Source: Zoroaster sp. YZ-2022 (taxonomy: Eukaryota; Echinodermata; Asteroidea; Forcipulatida; Zoroasteridae). From it: a stretch of DNA of 64,000 nt. Shown piece after piece: positions 1 through 9,222 of the stretch. The DNA is taken from contig CM055816.1 in NCBI GenBank assembly GCA_029582265.1, positions 85,153,314 to 85,217,313 of the forward strand. The letters are read 5' to 3'. The notes below the pieces were generated by a model. That model saw nothing but the letters and a program-made list of their open reading frames with translations. It did no database searches and was not told where the DNA came from. Both the position numbers and the translations under genes were made by a program. Every line of letters starts with the position of its first letter. Position 1 is the stretch's first letter.

Positions 1-1030
1 AAAATGCTATCAATTCATTCAGAGATTTGCAATTTTAAAAATCAACACATAAATAATCTTAAAATATAAAGATTTTAATATTTAATTTAAAGATATATTA
101 TGTAATTTTCTTTAATTTAGTGGTTAATATAATAATAATATATTAAACGTAAATTTGTTTTCAAATAAGATATTTTTTTTTAAATGATTGAAAGAGAAAC
201 TTGTGCCATTTTTTGCCTAAAATTAATATATCCTGCCATTATTATCCAGTCAATGGTTTGGTGAATTTACTTGTTTAAAAGTAGTTCACTTAATTTCTTG
301 AAGGAAAATAGCTAGAAGAAAAAAAAAAAAAAAATACCTTTCAATTAATGTAATTATGAAATACTTGATCCTATTAATAAGTTTCAATAATCTAAATTGT
401 AATTTTTATACAGTGAATAAAATACCATTAAGGCCTCACAATTAACAGAAAGTAACAATGAATTTAAAAAAAGTGAAATTACATGATTGTGTAAAACTGT
501 TTTTGTTCAGATAATTTTATCTGAACATCAAAGTAAATTCCTCATTCATTAACAAGACTAGTTTGAAATCAATGATCAAAACTAGTTTAGAAACATGCGC
601 CGAATGTATGCTGCAAAACATTCCATACACATTATTGAATGTCTATTTCAACAATTATAATGCAACAAAATCTAATTTCAGAGGTTGATAATTTATCAAA
701 CACTTTGTCCAGCTGGTTCATTGAGTCAGGATTTTCTTTTTAAATTATCTAAATCTAAATCATTTTTACACACACACAAATCCACAAAAGTTATTAAATT
801 TTTGTACGAAATTATTGTAAAGTCCATAAATATTGTGAAGAAAAATCTAATTGATAAAACAAAGAGTCCATGACTGCTTGCGTAAAACCATTTGTTGTTG
901 TGATATTAATATCAGAACATCAATCTGAATACCTCAATCATTGCTAAGATTTCTTTCAAATCAAGACAATCCAACTAGTTCATTGAGTCAAGATTTGTAA
1001 TCTAAATTATCTAAATCACTTTCGTTGACA
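1..1030. other. AT-rich intergenic DNA without recognisable gene
   Basis: I see no coding exon. A degenerate repeat of about 90 bp (around AACTGTTTTTGTTCAGA and ATCTGAACATC) occurs at about 480-570 and 870-960, and again at 1,795-1,890 and 6,170-6,260. Confidence 0.5.
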
Positions 1031-1119
1031 AATACATTTTTCCCCCACAAGTATAATGATTCTAAGGTTTACATTTGCTTGAAACTGTTGGATATTTTAT
1101 GCTATTTTCACATTAACGC

Positions 1120-1700
1120 TTCTACTTTAGCTGAACTTCAGTGGAAAGTAGCTATAGCAGTCAGAATCAGTCAACTGACTGTTTTTGACCACCCTCAACA
1201 ATACAACACAACACCAGTCAAAAAACGATCAACTCATTTTGACCTGTAAATGTACTTGATCGAGCGGTTTAGTGCACCGGATTTGTGTTCTGATGGCTGA
1301 GTCGTCAGAATGTGGGTTCGAATCCCAGCCACGACCGTGGTACTTGTGTCCTTGAGCAAGACACTTTACCATAATTGCTTCTCTCCACCCAGGGGTAAAA
1401 TGGGTACCTGTGAGGGCAGAGTTGGTTGTTCTGTTTGATTAGCCCATATGCGTCAAAATGACAGCAATTGAGCTGTATACTCCCCAGGGAGCTGAGATGG
1501 TTTCAGGAATGATTTATGAGCCTGATGAGCAGGGGTAATAATGTAATGCGCCTTGAGCACCAGTTTGGTGGATACGTGTGCTAAGTAAGTCCACATTATT
1601 ATTATTATTATTACTACAAGTAAGGTTTCACAGTGTTTGACTTTTAAGTGCACTAGATAGACTTTGGCAAGTATATCAACATTTTGACCCTTGTAGTCAC
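1120..1700. mobile_element. MITE of the GTCAAAA family, split by a SINE
   Basis: The flanks (to 1,255 and from 1,619) match the intact family members at 23,390, 44,467 and 48,719 (motifs such as TCATTTTGACCTGTAAATG and CAGTGTTTGACTTTTAAGTG). A SINE sits between them, so it inserted later. Confidence 0.7.
1256..1618 (+). mobile_element. tRNA-Leu-derived SINE, body type A
   Basis: tRNA-like head with A box and B box (GGGTTCGAATCCC), the core TTGTGTCCTTGAGCAAG, a body containing GGGAGCTGAGATGGTTTCAG, and an ATT-repeat tail. Full length. Confidence 0.85.
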
Positions 1701-1959
1701 AGAATGTTTAATCTTAGGCATAAACATATGTAATAATAATGATTAAAAAAATACAATTCCTATAAGATTCAATGAAGAAATAAAATATCAAAAACCAATG
1801 ACTGCTTCTGAAAAACTAGTTTTGGTACAAGCAAGTTATCAGAACATCATTCCAATTTTCTTATCCATAAACAAGACCAGGGTTTAACTCATGATCAAAA
1901 ATAACTTGGAAACATTTTATATAAATGAAAACTGTAAAACATCCCATGTACAAAACTTG

Positions 1960-2520
1960 ATGTGCAATGTGTCAATCGATATGCAAACTAGGGACCCTAA
2001 AATTCTTATTTCACTTTATCGCTCAATTAGCAGACCCATACTTGAGTATGCAGCCCCCGTCTGGTGCCCTGTCCTCACTTCCCAGCAAGAAATGCTTGAG
2101 AAGGTACAAAGACGTTTCACCCGTTTTTGTTTAGGCCTGTCGAGAAAGGCTTTAATTAATTCCAATAGTGAAATTGTGTATTCTGACAGGTGTGTCAAGT
2201 TGGGTCTTCCCTTTTTAAACAATAGAATTCATTTCCTTTCAATTGTGTTTGTTATTAAATGTTTATATAATAAATTTGACATTCCTATTGATCTAATCCA
2301 TGTTAATCGTAGACACACTGAAGTTATTAAGTTTTCTCATCAAATGGCAAGGTCCAATGCTGCTCATCATTCTCTTTTTTATAGATTCCTTAGATTATGG
2401 GAGGTGCTACCAGCAAATGTTAAAGAAACAGTTATTTATAGTTTATCTTTATTTGTTAATTCACTTAGAAAACATTTATTAGTCCCTGGCCTAGGAGATG
2501 CCCTAACTCAAACTGTGTAG
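1960..2520 (+). pseudogene. LINE reverse transcriptase C-terminal remnant
   Basis: An open frame ending at 2,520 encodes the end of a non-LTR retrotransposon polymerase: ISRPILEYAAPVWCPVL and EKVQRRFTRF are typical of the jockey/CR1-type thumb and connection region. The catalytic fingers/palm with the FADD-type motif are absent, so this is a 5'-truncated dead copy. The frame can be extended to an ATG at 1,891, but that part looks like unrelated repeat. Confidence 0.85.
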
Positions 2521-2780
2521 TATTAAGTTTGTATATTTTTATTTTAATATTATTTTTATATCTCAAAAGTGTGCCTAAAGCCATTTATCGTTCTTTGTAT
2601 GATTCAATGTTTGTTTACTTCCTAAGTGGTAGCATCAGGACATCAACACGACAGTAATTTAGTTTACTTTTTTTGTAATCCTACAGGGGTGCTACCTTTT
2701 GTTTCTGTTTCTGTTAATTTAATGTAAATTTGTGTTTATTTGTTTTTCTACCTGTGAAATCAATCAATGAAATGAAATGC
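1960..2780 (+). mobile_element. 5'-truncated non-LTR retrotransposon (jockey/CR1-like), 3' end
   Basis: The polymerase remnant is followed by about 250 bp of 3' untranslated sequence ending in a short direct-repeat tail (AATCAATGAAATGAAATG). This is the usual structure of a LINE that was cut short during reverse transcription. Confidence 0.78.
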
Positions 2781-2912
2781 AAGAAAATCAAATTACAAAG
2801 AAGTTATTCACACAAACATTGAATCCATTCCAACTGGCCAGGATTTACCATCAATACATTTTTAAACACATTTTTCATAGATTTTAAAAAACATGCTTAA
2901 TATTGTTACGTT

Positions 2913-3998
2913 AAGCTTGGGCAATATCTATTTTTTTTATCCACGATATATCGTCAAACATATATCGCGATTTTCGATAATATCGCAATTTTTTTTCATT
3001 CAGGCATGACTGCTTTAGAGCCGATAAACACAGGTATGTCCCCCTCTACAAGCGTCCCAAAAATCGCCAACGCTTGGCTGAGAGACATGCGCAATCACGC
3101 CATTTGCGCATGCACAATGGAATTGGCAAATTACCGATGCTAGTATATTTTTTTAAAATCATGAAATTATGGCTCAGTTGAATAACATTTGTAAATATAA
3201 AGTAAATATAACTAGGATTTAGTACAGTCTTTATGATTTTTTTTTAGTAGCCCACTGGACTACTTTGAAAGGCATTTTGAGCCGTCTGCCGCATCAAAAA
3301 TTTGGAAAAATCCCTTTCATACAAATGAATATGCAGTAGAATAATTAATAATAGTTTTGTATTACCTTCTGATTATATGGTGAAAAACATCAGTAACATG
3401 TTCTATAAGGATCTTTTAATTATTAAATCACGGTAAAACCAAAAACCGCGTTTTTTTCATGGTGGTAAACCAGCTTGCCAAAAAATGGCCATCTATTACA
3501 TGTAGACATTCAGCCGCTATACAAATATAATATACTAATCTTATTAGAGGATCAGAGACCACCATGGCCAGAAAGTGAGACAGAAACCTTTTCTACAACA
3601 TTGTGCAATTCGAAAACACATTCAATTTCCAACACTTAATCCATCTGAAAAAGGTTTCTTTGAGTGGCGGTGTATTAAGAGAAACAACGCCCTGTGGGCA
3701 GCTTCTATGTGATCAAACAGTCGGCTTACCACTTAAGTGGTTCGCTTTTGTTTCTCACCTCTGAAAGCTGAGAAGACTGGTCTTATTTTGTTTTCATGGA
3801 ATTTCCGACTTCACTCACAATCGCAATTTTTGTTTTAATCATGATATATTTTTTTCATCACGATATATTTTTTAATCGCGATATATTTTTTAATTGCGAT
3901 TTGCTGATATCTCGATAACTTTAAAAGTTCTTGATATTGTAATCGAATAAAAAAAAAGTATTACGATATTCGATGTTATCGTGTTATCGCCCAAGCTT
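2913..3998. mobile_element. 1.09-kb inverted-repeat DNA element
   Basis: The ends read AAGCTTGGGC and GCCCAAGCTT as perfect inverse copies. Longer subterminal regions rich in ATATCG/CGATAT motifs follow on both sides. No transposase is visible. Target duplications are unclear, so the superfamily stays open (hAT-like is a guess). Confidence 0.75.
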
Positions 3999-4111
3999 AT
4001 TATGTTTGCCTCAATATGGATCTGAAAAAACACTGAACATGTTTTCCCATTGGATCTAGGGCATTGAGTTTGTTTAGTGTTGTCAAAATAATGTGGGTGT
4101 GTCTTACAAGT

Positions 4112-5098
4112 CTAAAGGATCTCTTTTAATTTCATGCAGCATTTCTTCAGGGAGTAATAGTCTCCTTTCCATTGTCTCCAAATTATTCCCTGTGCAAATT
4201 TAACATTTTTATGATGGTAGTATTTACCATTCAGATGTGCATTAAAACAGTGATCAAACCACCAGGCACCTTCAAATCTCACCGCACAATTATATGATGA
4301 CATGGCATCATTGTCCTGATCCTTTGTAGTGAATGGATCTCCATTGTGTCTTGTCACTGAATTACCTGCTGTACTCTCAGCATCATATGAACCAACATGG
4401 AGAGTGTACTTGTCATCTGAAACAGCAAACTGACCATAAGCAGACCAAGCTGTTTGGTTTTCCCAATCTTCCATATCTACTCTCAGTTGCCATTGTCCTG
4501 ACCCAGTTAGTGTACGAAGGATGTCATTCCCTATCCAAAATTCACCAGAAGGATCGCCAAACCCTGATTGGTATTCAGTCCAGTTACGATAGAAGTCAAC
4601 GGAGCCATCTTGTCTCCTTTGAAACACGATCCAGCCTCCTCCGTCTGTCTCCATATCACAGTAACATTTTATCCCACCAGACAGACCAGCAGGAAAGATA
4701 GTGTAGATGCCATTGTCATGGTGACCAGCTTGGAACAACATCAGACAACTGCTGTAACGTACAGTGTCAGGTACTGATAATGAAGGAGTGTCCAAGTTAT
4801 CATCATAGTAGGTACTTCCTTGTAGCTCAACAAAGTCAGCAGGGGAGTGAGCTCTGGTGGCATTATTCAACTCACAAACATGGTTACTTGTGTGATAGTT
4901 GAATGATGCACACTGTGGATTCATAGAACAGTCTCGCCCACAGATCACAGGAGAAGATACAGTCTTCCATTGAAACACATGATTCAGTAAGGCTCGGTTG
5001 TTGGCTGGATTCAAATTTGAAGTGAACCGTTGTGGACACTCACTCTGACAACGATGTATCAAGCAAGTCAGAAACAAGGTTGCTATGATAACTTTCAT
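4112..5098 (-). CDS. Secreted PAN/apple-like + fibrinogen C-terminal domain protein, intronless
   Basis: 328 codons in one exon. Residues 1-20 are a signal peptide (MKVIIATLFLTCLIHRCQS). About 21-100 form a PAN/apple-like domain with ICGRDCSMNPQCASFNY and a Cys-rich frame. About 110-328 form a complete fibrinogen-like domain: CYCDMETDGGGWIVFQRR, the calcium-site acidic run DQDND, a CAVRFEGAWWFDHCFNAHLNG core and the closing MKLKEI. An upstream in-frame Met at 5,152 would add 18 residues before the signal peptide; I prefer 5,098 because the hydrophobic stretch then starts at the N-terminus. Family knowledge: secreted fibrinogen-domain proteins (ficolins, tachylectins) often bind carbohydrate or acetylated ligands. 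Lectin function here is inference. It lies on the same strand as, and downstream of, the Ig/EGF gene. It could be nested in that gene's last introns. Confidence 0.93.
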   Translation of the reverse strand: MKVIIATLFLTCLIHRCQSECPQRFTSNLNPANNRALLNHVFQWKTVSSPVICGRDCSMNPQCASFNYHTSNHVCELNNATRAHSPADFVELQGSTYYDDNLDTPSLSVPDTVRYSSCLMLFQAGHHDNGIYTIFPAGLSGGIKCYCDMETDGGGWIVFQRRQDGSVDFYRNWTEYQSGFGDPSGEFWIGNDILRTLTGSGQWQLRVDMEDWENQTAWSAYGQFAVSDDKYTLHVGSYDAESTAGNSVTRHNGDPFTTKDQDNDAMSSYNCAVRFEGAWWFDHCFNAHLNGKYYHHKNVKFAQGIIWRQWKGDYYSLKKCCMKLKEIL

Positions 5099-5965
5099 GA
5101 TGAAGGTAGCTGTATCAATGACTTCAGATATCTGAAATGAGTTGGTCTTCATTCTGGAGATGTCTAATTATTTCAAAGGTATCAAAAATGGTTGAGATGT
5201 AGTAGTAATATCTAAAGTCATCCACAGTCAAGAATTTCTATGAAGTCTAAGTCTTTAGTAATACCTTCTCTGACTGCAGTATATTGACGTTATTACTGGT
5301 ACATGTATCTTACTGAAGTGATGAGCATGAAGGCAATACTGTCATCAATGTCCTAATAAGCACAACAAAGGGTTACCCATAGTAACAGGAAAACAGAGAT
5401 ACTATGTGTAGAATTTGATTGGTTGCTGATGGTTTATAATGAGATGAATATTCATTAGGGGTGATGTCATCAAGCAAGTCTAGCGCTACATGTAGCTCCA
5501 ATGTCAATAATAAATGGTTCTATTGTGCAACCTCAACAGAGTCAGTTGACCCATGAAACTATTAACAAATCAACTTTGTTTTTTTTCTAACAACTCCCAT
5601 GTTATCATCTAAAAAGTTAATATTAACCCTAACCCCTACAGGCATGTTACAGACACCCTGCAGAATGCAACAGAATGCAACAACAGAAAAGTGTGCAGGC
5701 TCAATGCAACAAGATCCACCAGCTAGAACAATGATTCTTTTGTTTTCTGCTGAGGGCACCAAGATGTAAGAACTATTTAAATATTTTGAATCTTATTGCA
5801 GTGAAGCATGATTTATGGTGAATAAATTGTTACTTGATGGTGGGGTTTTAAAAGATTTTTGTCAATGTAATATTCACAGCCTTGGCGTAAAAATATTATA
5901 GTCCTTTATTCAACTTCATTAGTTTAAAAGGTAAGCATTTATAAGTTTTTAAGTTGTTTCTCAAT

Positions 5966-6093
5966 TACGGTTAAGTGTCTTACTCAAGGACACAAGTACC
6001 ATGGTCACGGCTGGGATTCAAACCCACATTCCATTGACTCAGCCATCAGAACACAAATCCAATGCACTAGACTGCTCAGCCACGACACCCCAA
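5966..6093 (-). mobile_element. tRNA-Leu-derived SINE, head only
   Basis: Reverse-oriented tRNA-like head plus the GTGTCCTTGAGTAAG core; the body is missing. Confidence 0.78.
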
Positions 6094-6306
6094 TTATTGA
6101 ATACTTGCACAAGAGTAAACAGGTAACTTTTGTTACAAAATACAATTGAGAAAAGAATAAATTAAACAAGTCCATGAAATCTTGCATGAAACTATTTTTT
6201 GTTCGGACAATGTCATCTGAACTCCAAGATTTAAAATCTTCATTCATACAAGACCAGTTTTTACTTAATGGTAGTTATTTAGGTTTTCTATCATATGTGT
6301 AATCCA

Positions 6307-6396
6307 TTAACCCTAACTCCCTAGGCATTGTACTATAACAATAAAAATCCTTCAAAATCCTCCAACTGGCTTTGTTGTCTAGGGAGTTAGGGTTAA
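6307..6396. mobile_element. Short TTAA-flanked MITE with CCCTAA ends
   Basis: Begins TTAACCCTAACTCCCTAG and ends CTAGGGAGTTAGGGTTAA, an 18-bp perfect inverted terminus with TTAA at each side. Confidence 0.7.
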
Positions 6397-6735
6397 AGTG
6401 GTTTCCATCACAGTAACAAATATTCACAACCTTGGCATTTTAAAACAACTATCTTAGTAATTTTTCGACTCCATTAGTTTAGAAGGTTTCCTGTAATCCA
6501 TGTGTAATCCATTAAAGTGGTTTCCATCACAGTAACAAATATTCACAACCTTGGCATTTTAAAACAACTATCTTAGTAATTTTTCGACTCCATTAGTTTA
6601 GAAGGTTTCCTGTAATCCATGTGTAATCCATTAAAGTGGTTTCCATCACAGTAACAAATATTCACAACCTTGGCATTTTAAAACAACTATCATAGTCATT
6701 TTTCGACTCCATTAGTTTAAAAGGTTTTCTCAAGC
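6393..6735. repeat. 119-bp tandem repeat, about 3 copies
   Basis: Starts of near-identical copies at 6,393, 6,512 and 6,631. It begins exactly where the short MITE ends. Confidence 0.88.
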
Positions 6736-6971
6736 ATAAGCTTTTAAACTGTCTCTTTATTAAAAGGTAATGTACAACTACTGTTACAATAATTATTCTT
6801 ACTCCCTATGAATCAAGATACAAATTAAACCCCCAAACTGACAATTTTACCTCAGACAAAATTCTTTTTCTAGGCGGGAATATTGAAGCCATTGTCACAC
6901 CTCTACAGCAAGTTAGTTTCATGTTACAATTAAAAGCTATTGTTATTTATGAACTACTAATTCAATACCTA

Positions 6972-7145
6972 ACCTTTATACTGTAATTTATTAGACAACG
7001 TTGGCATATTCTATAATAGCTACACTATATAGAGCTGTGTTACATGAAGGTTGAGTTACCTTTATACTGTAATTTATTAGACAACCTTGGCACATATTCT
7101 ATAATAGCTACACTATATAGAGCTGTGTTACATGAAGGTTGAGTA
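6972..7145. repeat. 86-bp tandem duplication
   Basis: Two copies beginning ACCTTTATACTG at 6,972 and 7,058. Confidence 0.85.
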
Positions 7146-7509
7146 ATAACAAATAAAGAGTTTCATAGCAAAACGCGATAAACGCCATATTTAAAACTTT
7201 TGCACCAACACCACTCAGACATCATTCACAGGTAGGCAAACACAAGTTCCAACTCAGTCTTTAGCAAAACGTGATATAACCACTGTATAAACTCAATCAT
7301 TATACACGTTTTATTCCAAACCGCAATAAACGCCACGCCAGCTTCTCTGCAATCTGTAATATATCCTCTCAGCCAAATGGATATGTAGCGTTTTGCTATG
7401 AAACTCTTCAAATGCAGTACATATTTTATTTATACTAAACAGTGTCATCAAGCGTGGCTATGGAAGTGAATGGCTAATGGATTATTTAGATGCTTTTAAG
7501 TGGTCTCTA

Positions 7510-7815
7510 TACATTGAAAGGAAGGTACAACATCGGTAATGTTGGCCAAACTGCTTCTATGAGTATGCTTACTCTCTTTGAATCAAGATATACATCAAAG
7601 GGAAGGTACAACATTGGTAATGTTGGCAAAACTGCTTCTACGAGTATGCTTACTCTCTTTGAATCAAGATATACATTGAAGGGAAGGTACACCATTGGTA
7701 ATGTTGGCCAAACTGCTTCTATGAGTATGCTTACTCTCTTTGAATCAAGATATACATTAAAGGGAAGGTACAACATTGGTAATGTTGGCAAAACTGATTC
7801 TATGAGTATGCTTAC
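7510..7815 (+). repeat. 81-bp minisatellite, about 4 copies
   Basis: GGAAGGTAC... starts at 7,520, 7,601, 7,682 and 7,763. The unit is 27 codons long, so chance frames stay open on both strands. The same unit recurs inverted at 60,155-60,575. Confidence 0.9.
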
Positions 7816-8106
7816 TCATAATACAGACTTGGGTGGTTGGTCATTTTACATAGGTTTTAGGTCAATGGTGGTGAGTTGTTCTGGGTTAGGGTGGGTCTGC
7901 TTTAGGATGTAGGACATCCACCCTTCCCCCTTTCCCCCCCCCCCCCCCAGTGCTTGTTAACAATTGGTTCAGTTCAGTGAGCATATACTCCTCTCCCCAC
8001 TCCAAGGATCCTAGTTCCACTGTTTCCCATCTTCTCGAAAATCCTCCAGCACTCTGCTTTAAATAAGCAGCAGCATCTTCCAGAGTCTGGCATTCTCCTA
8101 AAGATG

Positions 8107-8235
8107 TTCAGAGCATACTGATCGAAACGTCGAGTTTAGAACTAATTATTACTCAATTGAGCATTTCACATGGTGTCACCGCAGACAGTTTTTACTTATG
8201 CTTTTTCACCATGCAAAGCTACAAATATTACTAAA
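8107..8235. mobile_element. Inverted repeat element with GATCGAAACGTCGAG core
   Basis: Carries CTGATCGAAACGTCGAG, then ACTCAATTGAG, then CACATGGTGTCACCGC. Other copies or halves are at 16,310-16,410, 19,190-19,260, 20,000-20,125, 28,590-28,720, 53,125-53,200, 55,505-55,660, 58,590-58,670 and 58,785-58,910. Confidence 0.65.
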
Positions 8236-8344
8236 TACTTGAAAAGTTGATAAACCTTGCTGTGGTTATCAACTTGGAAATCTGTTTTGTTTTTCTTGCT
8301 TGCTACTACTGTTCCAATGAGTCACCATTTAGCAACCAAAATCC

Positions 8345-9092
8345 AGTTCAAACCAAATGGGGAGGGGGATATGCTGTCAGTCTGGGTTAGAGTAGGGTTG
8401 GTCTGGGATTAGATACCATACCTGCTGGTCCAATACATTGGTTTTAGATAAATAGTGGTGGGTTGATATGGGTTAGGGGTAGGGTAGGATTGGTCTGGGG
8501 TTATATAACATACCTGGTGGTGGGTTGGTATGGGTTAGGTGTAGGATTAGGGTAGGGATGGTCTGGGGTTATATAACATACCTTGTGGTGGTGGGTTGGT
8601 ATGGGTTAGGGTTGGGATACCTGCTTGTCAAATACATTGGTTTTAGGTGAATGGTGGTGGGTTGGTATGGGTTAGGGTAGGTTTGGTCTGGGGTTATATA
8701 ACATACCTTGTGGTGGTGGGTTGGTATGGGTTAGGGTTGGGATACCTGCTTGTCAAATACATTGGTTTTAGGTGAATGGTGGTGGGTTGGTATGGGTTAG
8801 GGGTAGGGTAGGATTGGTCTGGGGTTATATAACATACCTTGTGGTGGTGGGTTGGTATGGGTTAGGGTTGGGATACCTGCTTGTCAAATACATTGGTTTT
8901 AGGTGAATGGTGGTGGGTTGGTATGGGTTAGGGGTAGGGTAGGATTGGTCTGGGGTTATATAACATACCTTGTGGTGGTGGGTTGGTATGGGTTAGGGTT
9001 GGGATACCTGCTTGTCAAATACATTGGTTTTAGGTGAATGGTGGTGGGTTGGTATGGGTTAGGGTTAGGGTAGGTTAGGGTTATATAACATA
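8345..9092. repeat. GT-rich minisatellite, 125-131-bp unit
   Basis: Repeat starts at 8,583, 8,708, 8,839 and 8,970, with degenerate copies before them. Each unit holds several GGGTTAGGG and GGTGGTGGG motifs. The unit includes a worn copy of the donor end of exon e48, against which the array lies. Confidence 0.88.
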
Positions 9093-9093
9093 C

Positions 9094-9222
9094 CTGCTGG
9101 TCCAATACATGTCTTTCCATCTGTATCAACAATGAATCCTTCATGACAAGCACACAGGTAAGATCCTATAGTGTTAATGCATCGATGTGCGCAGGAATGA
9201 GTCAATTCACATTCATTCACAT
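9094..9222 (-). CDS. e48: calcium-binding EGF (last exon recognised)
   Basis: 129 bp, 43 codons, phase 1-1. Starts DVNEC with [12 protein letters not shown] and ends after IGPA at a donor GCAG|GTATGT, so the gene goes on. No further coding exon was found to the left. The donor side is copied into the 131-bp minisatellite at 8,345-9,090. Confidence 0.92.

Noticed and set aside
1453..1653. Minus-strand frame seen again near 22,830 and 34,681
   Set aside because: These are translations of the SINE body, not proteins.
5562..5762. 66-codon minus-strand frame upstream of the fibrinogen gene
   Set aside because: No domain, no splice sites in phase 1 and no similarity that I recognise.
7490..7912. 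140-codon frame with 27-residue repeats, and similar frames at 60,253-60,552
   Set aside because: Tandem 81-bp DNA repeats leave frames open on both strands; they lie in non-coding regions.
8345..9092. Interstitial telomere array
   Set aside because: TTAGGG-like motifs are part of a longer 125-131-bp unit and not perfect hexamer runs.
4112..9222. Fibrinogen domain as the last exon of the Ig/EGF gene
   Set aside because: The open frame has its own start and signal peptide and no acceptor in phase 1 before the PAN domain, so it is a separate gene.
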